From assembly GCF_900104815.1 (NCBI RefSeq), contig NZ_FNTD01000004.1:2868501-2932500 (forward strand): DNA of 64,000 nucleotides. The letters are read 5' to 3'. A model generated the notes under the pieces. It ran no database searches and was not told where the DNA came from. It saw only the letters and a program-made list of their open reading frames with translations. Numbering within the stretch: position 1 is the stretch's first letter; each line of letters starts with the position of its first letter. The position numbers and the translations under genes are program-made. This document shows, piece after piece, positions 17,751 through 27,428 of this stretch. This stretch comes from Streptomyces misionensis. GTDB taxonomy: Bacteria > Actinomycetota > Actinomycetes > Streptomycetales > Streptomycetaceae.

Positions 17751-17945
17751 CCGGATTCATCTGGCCTTCCCGAGCTTTTGAGGGCATGTCAGGCAGGCGA
17801 GGCGGGTGCTGTGACGTGAAGGCTTCCATCGTAAACGCGCCTGCACGAACACTGCGCGAGGGTCTCCGTCATTGTCACCAGATGGCGGGCCGCCTCGCTT
17901 GTGGAGACGGGCGTTCGGGGGCGCTCGTTCCCTCGATCGCCGGTA

Positions 17946-18359
17946 TCAGGCGCGGCCGGGGAAGAAAATCTTCACCTCGCGCTCGGCGGACTCCTCGGAG
18001 TCGGAGGCGTGGATCAGGTTCTCCCGGACGATCACACCGTAGTCGCCGCGGATGGAGCCCGGCGCGGCGGCGATCGGGTCGGTCGGACCGGCGAGCGCGC
18101 GCACGCCCTCGATGACCCGCTCACCCTCGACGATCATGGCGACGACCGGACCGGAGGCCATGAACGCGACCAGCGGCTCGTAGAAGGGCTTGCCCTTGTG
18201 CTCGCCGTAGTGCTGCTCCAGGGTCTCCTGGTCCAGGGTGCGCAGCTCCAGCGCGGTGATCTGCCAGCCGGCCTTGCGCTCGATACGGCTGATGATCTCG
18301 CCGGTCAGGCCGCGACGGACGGCGTCGGGCTTGAGGAGGACGAGGGTGCGCTGGCTCAC
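17946..18359 (-). CDS. ndk: Nucleoside diphosphate kinase
   Basis: The 137-residue protein transfers the gamma phosphate from ATP to nucleoside diphosphates through a phosphohistidine. The family start (TLVLLKPDAVRRGL) and the C-terminal motif NLIHASDSEESAEREVKIFF are present. The expected active-site NxxHGSD is instead N-L-I-H-A-S-D, with the histidine retained, as is usual in actinobacteria. The GTG start is preceded by AGGAG. It lies 68 bp downstream of the DUF4233 gene. Confidence 0.97.
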   Translation of the reverse strand: MSQRTLVLLKPDAVRRGLTGEIISRIERKAGWQITALELRTLDQETLEQHYGEHKGKPFYEPLVAFMASGPVVAMIVEGERVIEGVRALAGPTDPIAAAPGSIRGDYGVIVRENLIHASDSEESAEREVKIFFPGRA

Positions 18360-18427
18360 GAGGGGACTCCTTACGCGTGAAACGTGTGTGCGGTGGGACG
18401 AGGTTACAGGGCGTGTCCGGGCGCCCG

Positions 18428-18784
18428 TTACACAGCGTCAGGCGTGGAGGAGCCGCTCTGCGCGGCGAACCGGGCCTTGGCCTCGTCGATCTTCCGGCCG
18501 AAGTGCACCGAGGCCCACCACAGGGCCGCGAACAGCGCGCCCATGAAGTACATGGTCGGCACGAAGACGCCGGAGGCGATCAGGGCGATCTGCAGGGCCC
18601 AGCCGAGGGCGACCCCGCCGGGCCGGGTCACCACGCCGCACAGCAGCACGCACAGCACCATGGCGATGCCGCTGACCAGCCAGACGGTGGACACCGACAG
18701 GCCCGGGTCCTTCATGGCGACCAGCCCGGCGAAGCCGATGATGAAGAACTCGCCGATCAGAGTGGATGAACAGAGCGTACGCAC
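18428..18784 (-). CDS. DUF4233 small membrane protein
   Basis: This 118-residue protein has about four hydrophobic helices (EFFIIGFAGLVAM; TVWLVSGIAMVLCVLLCGVV; WALQIALIASGVFVPTMYFM) and a basic C-terminal tail. DUF4233 proteins are almost always encoded directly after folC in actinobacteria, as here (10-bp gap), but their function is unknown. The GTG start is at 18784. Confidence 0.85.
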   Translation of the reverse strand: MRTLCSSTLIGEFFIIGFAGLVAMKDPGLSVSTVWLVSGIAMVLCVLLCGVVTRPGGVALGWALQIALIASGVFVPTMYFMGALFAALWWASVHFGRKIDEAKARFAAQSGSSTPDAV

Positions 18785-18794
18785 GTCGGACTCC

Positions 18795-20312
18795 TCAGCC
18801 CTTGCCCAGCAGCAGCCGGGCCTCGCCGACCGTGATGACGGAACCGGTGACCAGCACCCCGCCGCCCGCGAACTCGCCCTCCTCCTCGGCCAGCGTGATC
18901 GCGGCCTCCAGGGCGTCGGGCAGCCGCGGCTCGACCTGGACCCGCTCGTCGCCGAAGACCTCGACGGCGATGGCGGCCAGTTCGTCCGCGTCCATGGCGC
19001 GGTGGCTGGAGTTCTGGGTGACGACGATCTCCGCGAAGATCGGCTCGAAGGCCTCCAGCAGCCCCCGTACGTCCTTGTCGCCGCTCGCGCCGACCACGCC
19101 GATCAGCCGGCTGAAGTCGAACGCCTCGCGCACCGCCTCGGCGGTGACCTCGGCTCCGGCCGGGTTGTGCGCCGCGTCCAGGACGACGGTGGGGGAACGC
19201 CGTACGACCTCCATGCGGCCCGGGGAGGAGACGGCGGCGAACGCCTTGCGGACGGTGTCGATGTCCAGCGGCTCGGCGCGCTGGGCGCCGACGCCGAAGA
19301 ACGCCTCCACCGCGGCGAGCGCCACGGCCGCGTTGTGCGCCTGGTGGGCGCCGTGCAGCGGGAGGTACACCTCGTGGTACTCGCCGCCGAGGCCGCGCAG
19401 GGTGAGCAGCTGCCCGCCGACGGCCACCTGGCGGGCGACGACGCCGAACTCCAGGCCCTCGCGGGCCACGGTGGCGTTGACCTCCACGGCCTTCTTCAGC
19501 AGCACCTGGGCGGCGTCCACCGGCTGCTGGGCCAGGATGACGGTCGCGTCCTGCTTGATGATCCCGGCCTTCTCGCCGGCGATCTCCGCGGGGGTCTCGC
19601 CGAGGCGGTCGGTGTGGTCCAGGGCGATCGGGGTGACGACCGCGACATCGGCGTCGATCACGTTCGTGGCGTCCCAGGAGCCGCCCATGCCGACCTCGAC
19701 GACGGCGACGTCGACCGGGGCGTCCGCGAAGGCGGCGTACGCCATGCCGGTGAGCACCTCGAAGAAGGACAGCCGGTACTCCTGGGCGGCGTCCACCATC
19801 TCGACGTACGGCTTGATGTCCCGGTAGGTCTCGACGAACCGCTCGGCGCTCATCGGGGCGCCGTCCAGGCTGATCCGCTCGGTGATCGACTGGACGTGCG
19901 GGCTGGTGTAGCGGCCGGTGCGCAGTTCGAAGGCGCCGAGGAGGGCCTCGATCATGCGGGCGGTGGAGGTCTTGCCGTTGGTGCCCGTGATGTGGATCGA
20001 GGGGTACGAGCGCTGCGGCTCGCCCAGCACGTCCATCAGCGCGGCGATCCTGCCGACCGAGGGCTCCAGCTTGGTCTCGCCCCAGCGGGTGGCCAGCTCG
20101 GCCTCGACCTCGCGCAGCGCCTTGTCGACCTCGGGGTCCTCGGGGCGCGCGGGCACGTCGGCCGTCGGCGCTCCCCCTTGCGTCCGGAGGGTACGGCTGC
20201 CGGCCTCGATCACGGCGAGGTCGGGGTCGCGGGTGGTCTCGGCCTCGATGATCTCCTCGAAGGAGTCGAGGGGGTCGGGCCGGCCGTTGTCGTCGTGCGG
20301 GAGGTCGCTCAC
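18795..20312 (-). CDS. folC: Bifunctional folylpolyglutamate/dihydrofolate synthase
   Basis: FolC ligates glutamate to dihydropteroate and folates, an ATP-dependent step in folate synthesis and retention. The Mur-ligase-type P-loop ITGTNGKTSTARM is present, with YTSPHVQSITERIS and the ATP-binding DHTDRLGETPAEIAGEKAGI further on. An N-terminal extension of about 75 residues (PHDDNGRPDPLDSFEEII onward) precedes the catalytic fold, as is common in Streptomyces. I chose the GTG at 20312 (VSDLPHDD). An upstream GTG at 20336 would add eight residues. It lies downstream of valS with a terminator hairpin between. Confidence 0.94.
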   Translation of the reverse strand: MSDLPHDDNGRPDPLDSFEEIIEAETTRDPDLAVIEAGSRTLRTQGGAPTADVPARPEDPEVDKALREVEAELATRWGETKLEPSVGRIAALMDVLGEPQRSYPSIHITGTNGKTSTARMIEALLGAFELRTGRYTSPHVQSITERISLDGAPMSAERFVETYRDIKPYVEMVDAAQEYRLSFFEVLTGMAYAAFADAPVDVAVVEVGMGGSWDATNVIDADVAVVTPIALDHTDRLGETPAEIAGEKAGIIKQDATVILAQQPVDAAQVLLKKAVEVNATVAREGLEFGVVARQVAVGGQLLTLRGLGGEYHEVYLPLHGAHQAHNAAVALAAVEAFFGVGAQRAEPLDIDTVRKAFAAVSSPGRMEVVRRSPTVVLDAAHNPAGAEVTAEAVREAFDFSRLIGVVGASGDKDVRGLLEAFEPIFAEIVVTQNSSHRAMDADELAAIAVEVFGDERVQVEPRLPDALEAAITLAEEEGEFAGGGVLVTGSVITVGEARLLLGKG

Positions 20313-20349
20313 GGGTCCCAGTCTACGGAGCCGCACGGACAGGGATGGG

Positions 20350-20386
20350 CGAAGGCCCCGGTGCCTTCGCGGGACCGGGGCCTTCG
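20350..20386 (-). terminator. Hairpin terminator after valS
   Basis: A 13-bp perfect stem (20350-20362 with 20374-20386) closes an 11-nt loop between the valS stop and the folC start. It would limit readthrough from valS into folC. Confidence 0.65.
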
Positions 20387-20401
20387 GCGTCGTGGTGACG
20401 G

Positions 20402-23026
20402 CTACGCCTGCGGCAGCTTCTCCAGCTGGGCCTGGATGCGGGCGATGTCCTCGTCGGCCTTGGAGAGGCGGGTGCGGATCTTGTCCACCACGTTCTCCGG
20501 GGCCTTGGCGAGGAAGGCCTCGTTGCCGAGCTTGGCCGTGGCCTGGGCCTTCTCCTTCTCGGCGGCGGCGAGGTCCTTGGCCAGCCGCTTGCGCTCGGCG
20601 GCGACGTCGATCGTGCCGGAGAGGTCCAGCGCGACCTCCGCCCCGGCGATCGGCAGGGTGGCCGTCGCCGTGAAGGAGTCGCCCTCGGGCTGGAGGCGCA
20701 GCAGCTGGCGGATGGCCGCCTCGTGCGGGGCGAGCGCCGTGCCGTCCAGGGACAGCCGGGCCGGAACCCGCTGACCCGGCTGGAGGCCCTGGTCGGCGCG
20801 GAAGCGGCGGACCTCGGTGATGACCGACTGGAGCGCGGAGATCTCCTGCTCGGCGGCCGCGTCACGGAAGCCGCTGTCGGCCGGCCACTCGGCGATGACG
20901 ACGGACTCGCCGCCCGTCAGCGTCGTCCACAGGGTCTCCGTGACGAACGGGACCACCGGGTGCAGCAGCTTCAGGGTGACGTCCAGGACCTCGCCCAGGA
21001 CCCGCTTGGAGACCTCGGCCGGCTCGCCGCCCGCCTGGAAGACGGTCTTGGACAGCTCGACGTACCAGTCGAAGACCTCGTCCCACGCGAAGTGGAAGAG
21101 GGTGTCGGAGAGCTTCGCGAACTGGAAGTCCTCGTAGTAGGCGTCGACTTCGGCGACCACCGAGTTGAGGCGGGACAGGATCCAGCGGTCCGTCGCCGAC
21201 ATGGCCGACGGCTCCGGCAGCGGGCCCTGGACCGTCGCGCCGTTCATCAGCGCGAAGCGGGTCGCGTTCCAGATCTTGTTGGCGAAGTTGCGCGAGCCCT
21301 GGACCCAGTCCTCGCCGATCGGCACGTCCACGCCCGGGTTGGCGCCGCGGGCCAGGGTGAAGCGCAGCGCGTCGCTGCCGTACTTGTCCATCCAGTCCAG
21401 CGGGTTGACCGCGTTGCCGAAGGACTTCGACATCTTCTTGCCGAACTGGTCGCGGACCATGCCGTGCAGGGCGATGGTGTGGAACGGCGGGGTGCCGTCC
21501 ATCGCGTACAGGCCGAACATCATCATCCGGGCGACCCAGAAGAAGAGGATGTCGTAGCCGGTGACCAGGACCGAGTTCGGGTAGAACTTCGCGAGCGACT
21601 CGGTCTGCTCGGGCCAGCCCAGGGTGGAGAAGGGCCACAGGCCGGAGGAGAACCAGGTGTCGAGGACGTCGGTGTCCTGGTGCCAGCCCTCGCCGGCGGG
21701 CGGCTCCTCGCCGGGGCCGACGCAGACGACTTCGCCGTCGGGGCCGTACCACACCGGGATCCGGTGGCCCCACCACAGCTGGCGCGAGATGCACCAGTCG
21801 TGGAGGTTGTCGACCCAGTCGAAGTACCGCTTCTCCATCTCCTGCGGATGGATCTTGACCTTGCCGTCGCGGACCGCGTCGCCCGCGGCCTTGGCGAGCG
21901 GGCCGACCTTGACCCACCACTGCATGGACAGGCGCGGCTCGATGGTGGTCTTGCAGCGCGAGCAGTGGCCGACGGAGTGGACGTAGGGGCGCTTCTCGGC
22001 GACGATCCGGCCCTCGGCGCGCAGCGCGGCGACGATGGCGGAGCGGGCCTCCAGGCGGTCCATGCCCTGGAAGGGGCCGTGCACGGTGATGACGGCGTGC
22101 TCGTCCATCACGGTGATGGACGGCAGGTCGTGGCGCTGGCCGATCTCGAAGTCGTTCGGGTCGTGCGCCGGGGTCACCTTGACGGCGCCGGTGCCGAACT
22201 CCGGGTCGACGTGGGCGTCGGCGACGACCGGGATGGAGCGGTCGGTCAGCGGCAGCTTGATGAGCTTGCCGACCAGGTGCTTGTAGCGCTCGTCCTCGGG
22301 GTGGACGGCGACGGCGGTGTCGCCGAGCATCGTCTCGGCGCGGGTGGTGGCGACGACGATGGTGTCGTCCCCGTCGCCGTACTTCATGGAGACGAGTTCG
22401 CCGTCGTCGTCCTGGTACTCGACCTCGATGTCCGAGATGGCCGTCAGACAGCGCGGGCACCAGTTGATGATGCGCTCGGCGCGGTAGATCAGCTCGTCGT
22501 CGTACAGGCGCTTGAAGATGGTCTGGACGGCCTGGGAGAGGCCCTCGTCCATGGTGAAGCGCTCGCGGGACCAGGCGACGCCGTCGCCGAGGCGGCGCAT
22601 CTGGCCGGAGATCTGGCCGCCGGACTCGCCCTTCCACTTCCAGACGCGCTCCACGAAGGCCTCGCGGCCCAGGTCGTGGCGGGACTTGCCCTCCTTGCCG
22701 AGCTCGCGCTCGACCACGTTCTGGGTGGCGATGCCGGCGTGGTCCATGCCGGGCTGCCACAGCGTCTCGTGGCCCTGCATCCGCTTGCGGCGGGTCAGGG
22801 CGTCGATGAGGGTGTGCTCGAAGGCGTGGCCCAGGTGGAGCGAGCCGGTGACGTTGGGCGGCGGGATGACGACGGTGTACGGCGGCTTGTCGCTCTTCGC
22901 GTCCGCCTCGAAGTAGCCCCGCTCTACCCAGCGCTCGTACAGCGGCCCCTCTACATCGGCCGGCGCGTACTGGGTCGGCAGTTCGGTGTCGGGCGCGGGT
23001 GGCTGCTGCTGAGCGTTGTCGGTCAC
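20402..23026 (-). CDS. valS: Valyl-tRNA synthetase
   Basis: This class I aminoacyl-tRNA synthetase charges tRNA-Val. It has the HIGH-type motif HLGH (about residue 63, in [17 protein letters not shown]), the KMSKS loop (about 530), a CP1 editing domain and a C-terminal tRNA-binding coiled coil ([18 protein letters not shown]). The likely start is GTG 23026 ([10 protein letters not shown]), giving 874 residues. The reading frame stays open 37 codons further upstream, but that part does not look like ValRS. The DNA at 23027-23163 separates it from a divergent gene. Confidence 0.96.
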   Translation of the reverse strand: MTDNAQQQPPAPDTELPTQYAPADVEGPLYERWVERGYFEADAKSDKPPYTVVIPPPNVTGSLHLGHAFEHTLIDALTRRKRMQGHETLWQPGMDHAGIATQNVVERELGKEGKSRHDLGREAFVERVWKWKGESGGQISGQMRRLGDGVAWSRERFTMDEGLSQAVQTIFKRLYDDELIYRAERIINWCPRCLTAISDIEVEYQDDDGELVSMKYGDGDDTIVVATTRAETMLGDTAVAVHPEDERYKHLVGKLIKLPLTDRSIPVVADAHVDPEFGTGAVKVTPAHDPNDFEIGQRHDLPSITVMDEHAVITVHGPFQGMDRLEARSAIVAALRAEGRIVAEKRPYVHSVGHCSRCKTTIEPRLSMQWWVKVGPLAKAAGDAVRDGKVKIHPQEMEKRYFDWVDNLHDWCISRQLWWGHRIPVWYGPDGEVVCVGPGEEPPAGEGWHQDTDVLDTWFSSGLWPFSTLGWPEQTESLAKFYPNSVLVTGYDILFFWVARMMMFGLYAMDGTPPFHTIALHGMVRDQFGKKMSKSFGNAVNPLDWMDKYGSDALRFTLARGANPGVDVPIGEDWVQGSRNFANKIWNATRFALMNGATVQGPLPEPSAMSATDRWILSRLNSVVAEVDAYYEDFQFAKLSDTLFHFAWDEVFDWYVELSKTVFQAGGEPAEVSKRVLGEVLDVTLKLLHPVVPFVTETLWTTLTGGESVVIAEWPADSGFRDAAAEQEISALQSVITEVRRFRADQGLQPGQRVPARLSLDGTALAPHEAAIRQLLRLQPEGDSFTATATLPIAGAEVALDLSGTIDVAAERKRLAKDLAAAEKEKAQATAKLGNEAFLAKAPENVVDKIRTRLSKADEDIARIQAQLEKLPQA

Positions 23027-23163
23027 GGGGGTCAGTTTAGAGGGGTCACGGGCCGGTCCCGAAACGCGTTTGTTCTGTAACGGTGCGGCCCCCGGTGGCC
23101 TGCGTCCCCGGGCGCTGGTCCAGGATGTCAGGAACACATAAGAGTCCTAGGGGGATCCCAGAA

Positions 23164-24219
23164 ATGAGCAGCAACCAGCCGGGCCCGTACGGCCAGCCAC
23201 CCCAGCAGCCGGGTCCGTACGGCCAGCCGGGGCAGCCCGGCCCGTACGGACAGCCGGGGCAGCCGAACCCGTACGGCCAGCCGCCGCAGCCCGGCCCGTA
23301 CGGCCAGCCCCCGCAGGCTCCGCAGCAGCCCGGCCCGTACGGCCAGCCCCCGCAGGCCCCGCAGCAGCCCGGCTACGGCTACCCCCCGCAGGCCCCGCCG
23401 CAGCAGCCGGGGTACGGCTACCCGCAGCAGCCCGGGGTGCCCCCGCAGCAGAACCCGTACGGCCAGCAGCCGAACCCCTACGGCCAGCAGCCCTACGGCA
23501 TGCCCCAGGCCCCCCAGCCGGCCGGCGGCAAGAAGAAGACGGGCCTGATCATCGGCGCGGTCGCCGTGGTGGCGGCGGTCGCGGTGGGCGCGTACTTCGC
23601 GCTCAGCGGCGGAAGCAGCCCGAGCATCGCGGACGACGGCCCGCACAAGCTGATCACCCCCGGCTCGGTGATCAACGGGACGTACACCAAGGAGTCCGGC
23701 TCCGACGACTCCTCGGACGGCCTCAGCGACTCCGACAAGTCGGACTTCGAGAAGTGGGGGGTCAAGAACCCCACCCAGGTGAGCAGCGGCTACGAGAACG
23801 GCACCGGCCTGACCAAGAAGGGCCTCTCCTTCAGCGGCGTCTACGGCTCGATCGACGACCCGGAGGCGGTGGTGGACGCCATGTTCGCCAAGGCCAAGTC
23901 GGAGTCGGAGAAGGACCAGAGCGGCTCGGACACCAAGGGCAAGCTCATCGGCAGCCCGCAGACCGTCCACCCGGCCGGCCTCTCCCACGGCATCATGAAG
24001 TGCCAGGTGGCGCAGATCGACAGCACCGGCTCGTCGTCCGAGGACGCGGGCATGCCGAAGACCATCAAGATGCCGATGTGCATCTGGGGCGACCACAGCA
24101 CCGTCGCCCTGGTGACGTCGTTCAGCGTCGCCTCCCTCGCCTCGGGCGAGAGCGGCTCCCTGGACGACACGGCGGAACTGGCGGCGAAGCTGCGCAACGA
24201 CGTGCGGGTGAAGGCCTGA
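23164..24219 (+). CDS. Pro/Gln/Tyr-rich single-pass membrane protein
   Basis: The 351-residue protein has three parts. Residues 1-118 are a low-complexity cytoplasmic region built from PYGQPPQ/QQPG repeats (about ten copies of PYGQ). One transmembrane helix follows at about 122-145 (GLIIGAVAVVAAVAVGAYFAL). The last 200 residues form an extracytoplasmic domain with a conserved Cys pair (MKCQVAQID; MCIWGDHST). Such PYGQ-type membrane proteins are common in Streptomyces and have no established function. I chose ATG 23164 because AGGGGG lies upstream; the frame before it does not look coding. Confidence 0.8.
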   Translation: MSSNQPGPYGQPPQQPGPYGQPGQPGPYGQPGQPNPYGQPPQPGPYGQPPQAPQQPGPYGQPPQAPQQPGYGYPPQAPPQQPGYGYPQQPGVPPQQNPYGQQPNPYGQQPYGMPQAPQPAGGKKKTGLIIGAVAVVAAVAVGAYFALSGGSSPSIADDGPHKLITPGSVINGTYTKESGSDDSSDGLSDSDKSDFEKWGVKNPTQVSSGYENGTGLTKKGLSFSGVYGSIDDPEAVVDAMFAKAKSESEKDQSGSDTKGKLIGSPQTVHPAGLSHGIMKCQVAQIDSTGSSSEDAGMPKTIKMPMCIWGDHSTVALVTSFSVASLASGESGSLDDTAELAAKLRNDVRVKA

Positions 24220-24241
24220 CGCGGCAGCCCTCAGGGCATGC

Positions 24242-24275
24242 GAAGGGGCCCCGGTCGGACGACCGGGGCCCCTTC
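24242..24275. terminator. Bidirectional hairpin terminator
   Basis: A perfect 15-bp inverted repeat (24242-24256 with 24261-24275) with a GGAC loop sits between the convergent PYGQ-repeat membrane protein gene and clpX. It can end transcripts from both sides. Confidence 0.75.
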
Positions 24276-24290
24276 CGCCGTACGGGCTCG

Positions 24291-25577
24291 TTACGCCGTC
24301 TTCTGCTCCCCCGAGCCCCGGCCGCGCGCGTCGCGCGGGATCAGGGTCGGGTTGACGTTGGAGAGGACGACGTCGGCGGTGATGACGACGCGGGCGACGT
24401 CCTTGCGGGAGGGGACCTCGTACATGACGCCCTGGAGGACTTCCTCCATGATGGCGCGCAGGCCGCGGGCGCCGGTCTGGCGCAGGATGGCCTGGTCGGC
24501 GATGGCCTCCAGGGCCTCGCGCTCGAAGTCCAGCTCCACGCCGTCGAGTTCGAACAGGCGCTGGTACTGCTTGACGAGGGCGTTGCGCGGCTCCACCAGG
24601 ATCTTCAGCAGCGCCTCGCGGTCGAGGTTGTGCACCGAGGTGATCACCGGCAGCCGGCCGATGAACTCGGGGATCATGCCGAACTTGACCAGGTCCTCCG
24701 GCATGACGTCCTCGAAGACGTCCTTGGCCTCCAGCTCGCGCTTGGACAGGATCGTCGCGCCGAAACCGATGCCCTTGGCGCCCGCCCGGGCCTCGATGAT
24801 CTTCTCCAGACCGGCGAAGGCACCGCCCACGATGAACAGCACGTTCGTCGTGTCGATCTGGATGAACTCCTGGTGCGGGTGCTTGCGGCCGCCCTGCGGC
24901 GGCACCGAGGCCGTGGTGCCCTCCAGGATCTTCAGCAGGGCCTGCTGGACGCCCTCGCCGGAGACGTCGCGGGTGATCGACGGGTTCTCGCTCTTGCGGG
25001 CCACCTTGTCGATCTCGTCGATGTAGATGATCCCGGTCTCGGCCTTCTTGACGTCGTAGTCGGCGGCCTGGATCAGCTTCAGGAGGATGTTCTCGACGTC
25101 CTCGCCGACGTAGCCCGCCTCGGTCAGCGCGGTGGCGTCGGCGATGGCGAACGGGACGTTCAGCATCCGCGCCAGGGTCTGCGCGAGGAGGGTCTTGCCG
25201 GAGCCCGTGGGGCCCAGCAGGAGGATGTTGGACTTCGCCAGCTCGATGGCGTCGTCCCGGCCGCTCGCGCCGCCGTTCTCGCCCGCCTGGACCCGCTTGT
25301 AGTGGTTGTACACCGCGACCGACAGGGCCTTCTTGGCGGCCTCCTGGCCGACCACGTAGCCCTCGAGGAACTCGTAGATCTCGCGGGGCTTGGGCAGCTC
25401 CTCCCAGCGCACCTCGCTGGTCTCCGCGAGCTCCTCCTCGATGATCTCGTTGCAGAGATCGATGCACTCGTCGCAGATGTACACACCGGGCCCTGCGATG
25501 AGCTTCTTGACCTGCTTCTGGCTCTTGCCGCAGAACGAGCACTTGAGCAGATCGCCGCCGTCACCGATGCGTGCCAC
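24291..25577 (-). CDS. clpX: ATP-dependent Clp protease ATPase subunit ClpX
   Basis: This 428-residue AAA+ unfoldase feeds substrates into ClpP. It has the N-terminal zinc-binding domain ([11 protein letters not shown] and ICDECIDLC), Walker A GPTGSGKT and Walker B IIYIDEID. Sensor and pore-loop regions are typical; the pore GYVGED is visible. It is downstream of clpP2 with a 169-bp gap, which may contain an extra promoter. It is probably also transcribed from the clpP1 promoter. Confidence 0.97.
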   Translation of the reverse strand: MARIGDGGDLLKCSFCGKSQKQVKKLIAGPGVYICDECIDLCNEIIEEELAETSEVRWEELPKPREIYEFLEGYVVGQEAAKKALSVAVYNHYKRVQAGENGGASGRDDAIELAKSNILLLGPTGSGKTLLAQTLARMLNVPFAIADATALTEAGYVGEDVENILLKLIQAADYDVKKAETGIIYIDEIDKVARKSENPSITRDVSGEGVQQALLKILEGTTASVPPQGGRKHPHQEFIQIDTTNVLFIVGGAFAGLEKIIEARAGAKGIGFGATILSKRELEAKDVFEDVMPEDLVKFGMIPEFIGRLPVITSVHNLDREALLKILVEPRNALVKQYQRLFELDGVELDFEREALEAIADQAILRQTGARGLRAIMEEVLQGVMYEVPSRKDVARVVITADVVLSNVNPTLIPRDARGRGSGEQKTA

Positions 25578-25746
25578 GGTGTGCTTCCCCTTCGCCTGGG
25601 AGCCGCCTGGACACTGCGGTCCAGTGGCTCCTGGTGCTGCCTTATGTCCGACGGTACCTTGCCGGGCCCGATGTTCGGGCCCCCCTTGGCAGGGTTCACT
25701 TTGCCGTGAGCCCTGCCGAGGGGGGCTGAGAGCGTGCCGCTCCGCG

Positions 25747-26412
25747 TCAGCGGACCGAGCTGTTGTTCAGCTTGCGGGTGGAGATGATCTGGTCGACGAG
25801 GCCGTACTCCAGCGCCTCCTCGGCCGTGAGGATCTTGTCGCGCTCGATGTCCTCGCGGATCTTCTCGATCGGCTGGTTCGAGTGCTTGGCCAGCATGTTC
25901 TCCAGCTGCTCGCGCATCCGGGTGAACTCGTTGGCGATGATCTCCAGGTCGGAGAGCTGGCCGCGGCCGGTGGAGCCGGCCGGCTGGTGGATCAGCACCC
26001 GGGAGTTGGGCAGCGCCATGCGCTTGCCCGGGGTGCCGGCCGCGAGCAGGATGGCCGCGGCGGAGGCCGCCTGGCCCATGCAGACCGTCTGGATGTCGGG
26101 CTTCACGAACTGCATCGTGTCGTAGATCGCCGTCAGGGCGGTCATGTCCCCGCCGGGGCTGTTGATGTAGATCGAGATGTCCCGGTCGGGGTCCATCGAC
26201 TCCAGGCACAGCAGCTGCGCCATGACGTCGTTGGCGGAGGCGTCGTCGATCTGGACGCCCAGGAAGATCACGCGCTCCTCGAAGAGCTTCGCGTACGGGT
26301 CGTACTCGCGGATGCCCTGGGAGGTGCGCTCGACGAAGCGCGGGATGACGTAGCGGGCGTCGGGCCGGGGCCCTTCGTACATGCCGCTGGCGGTGCCGGG
26401 GAAGTTGCTCAT
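25747..26412 (-). CDS. clpP2: ATP-dependent Clp protease proteolytic subunit ClpP2
   Basis: The 221-residue serine peptidase shows the catalytic Ser in GQAASAAA, His in LIHQPAG and the Asp region [15 protein letters not shown]. It forms a mixed tetradecamer with ClpP1 and is the second gene of the clpP1-clpP2 operon, 69 bp after clpP1. In Streptomyces the ClpP1P2 protease controls development and degrades regulators such as ClgR and PopR. Confidence 0.96.
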   Translation of the reverse strand: MSNFPGTASGMYEGPRPDARYVIPRFVERTSQGIREYDPYAKLFEERVIFLGVQIDDASANDVMAQLLCLESMDPDRDISIYINSPGGDMTALTAIYDTMQFVKPDIQTVCMGQAASAAAILLAAGTPGKRMALPNSRVLIHQPAGSTGRGQLSDLEIIANEFTRMREQLENMLAKHSNQPIEKIREDIERDKILTAEEALEYGLVDQIISTRKLNNSSVR

Positions 26413-26481
26413 GGGATGTTCACCGTCCTGGTGGCGTTCTGGGGGCGTGGGTGGTGGCGGTGCGTGGCGCGGCCGGGCCGG

Positions 26482-27099
26482 TCAGGCACCGGTGCCGCCG
26501 CCTCCCGGAACACCCGAGGCGCTCGAGATGATCTCGTCAATCAGACCGTACTCCTTGGCCTCTTCCGGGGTGAACCAGCGGTCGCGGTCGGCGTCCCGGG
26601 TGATCGTCTCGAAGGTCTGGCCGGAGTGCCGCGCGGTCAGTTCCGCCATGCGGCGCTTGGTGCGCAGCAGGTACTCGGCCTGGATCTTGATGTCCGTGAC
26701 CGAACCGCCGAGGCCCGCGGAGCCCTGGTGCATCATGATGTCCGCGTGCGGCAGGGCGAAGCGCTTGCCGGCGGCACCGCCGGTGAGCAGGAACTGGCCC
26801 ATGGAGGCCGCCATGCCCATCGCGATGGTGACCACGTCGTTCGGGATGTACTGCATGGTGTCGTAGATCGCCATGCCGGCCGTCACCGAGCCGCCGGGGC
26901 TGTTGATGTAGAGGTAGATGTCCTTGTCCGGTTCGGCGGCAAGGAGCAGCATCTGCGCGGTGATCTTGTTGGCGATGTCATCGTCGACCTGCTGGCCGAG
27001 GAAGATGATCCGCTCGCCGAGCAGCCGGTTGTAGACCTGGTCGCCGAGGCCGCCACCGATGGAGGGCTCGCCGGCGGCGGAGGGCATCAGATTCGTCAC
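26482..27099 (-). CDS. clpP1: ATP-dependent Clp protease proteolytic subunit ClpP1
   Basis: Predicted 205 residues. The catalytic Ser is in GMAASMGQF, the His in IMMHQGSAG and the Asp in the [17 protein letters not shown] region. I chose GTG 27099 ([13 protein letters not shown]) because AGGTGG lies 5 nt upstream; ATG 27087 is possible. The frame is open much further upstream, but that part is Arg/Pro-rich and unlike ClpP. A candidate ClgR operator lies about 145 bp upstream. Confidence 0.95.
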   Translation of the reverse strand: MTNLMPSAAGEPSIGGGLGDQVYNRLLGERIIFLGQQVDDDIANKITAQMLLLAAEPDKDIYLYINSPGGSVTAGMAIYDTMQYIPNDVVTIAMGMAASMGQFLLTGGAAGKRFALPHADIMMHQGSAGLGGSVTDIKIQAEYLLRTKRRMAELTARHSGQTFETITRDADRDRWFTPEEAKEYGLIDEIISSASGVPGGGGTGA

Positions 27100-27241
27100 G
27101 TATCCACCTGCTCGTCTCACGACGGCGCCGGGCCGTCTCACGTCGTCCTGCCGGGGGCTTGGGGTTTCAGGAGACTCCCCTGCCCCCGTACTCATGGACC
27201 CTAACGCTCGGGCCCGTTCGGGGAATCCCGGAGATAGGAGT

Positions 27242-27258
27242 GTTCGCCGGGGGCGTAG
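27242..27258. promoter_or_regulatory. Candidate ClgR operator upstream of clpP1
   Basis: The sequence has the form GTTCGCC followed by four bases and GCG. CGC (27245-27247), five bases and GCG (27253-27255) fit the ClgR consensus CGCYNANRGCG as I recall it, with one deviation (the A position). ClgR is the known activator of the Streptomyces clpP1 operon, and the position about 145 bp before clpP1 fits an activator site. Confidence 0.55.
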
Positions 27259-27363
27259 CGCCATCGGGACGCGGCGCGCCCCCGGGTGCGGGTGCCAGGC
27301 CGCCTGAGCGGCCCGCGGCACGGCCGTGCGCGGGGCACGGCCCGGCCGTCCCCGGGTAGGCGA

Positions 27364-27396
27364 ACGGGCCCCGGGGAACAAGTCCCCAGGGCCCGT
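27364..27396 (-). terminator. Hairpin terminator after tig
   Basis: An 8-bp outer stem (27364-27371 with 27389-27396), one mismatch and a 5-bp inner stem form a strong hairpin just beyond the tig stop codon, before the clpP1 upstream region. Confidence 0.65.
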
Positions 27397-27428
27397 CCAG
27401 GCGTCCTTCAGAGGCGCCGCGGGGCGGT

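Noticed and set aside
23164..23520. CRISPR-like direct repeats in the PYGQ region
   Set aside because: The repeats are in-frame codon repeats of a Pro/Gln/Tyr-rich protein, without spacers of constant length.
26482..27381. Long 299-codon version of clpP1
   Set aside because: The first 94 codons are Arg/Pro-rich and unlike ClpP; a good ribosome site supports GTG 27099.
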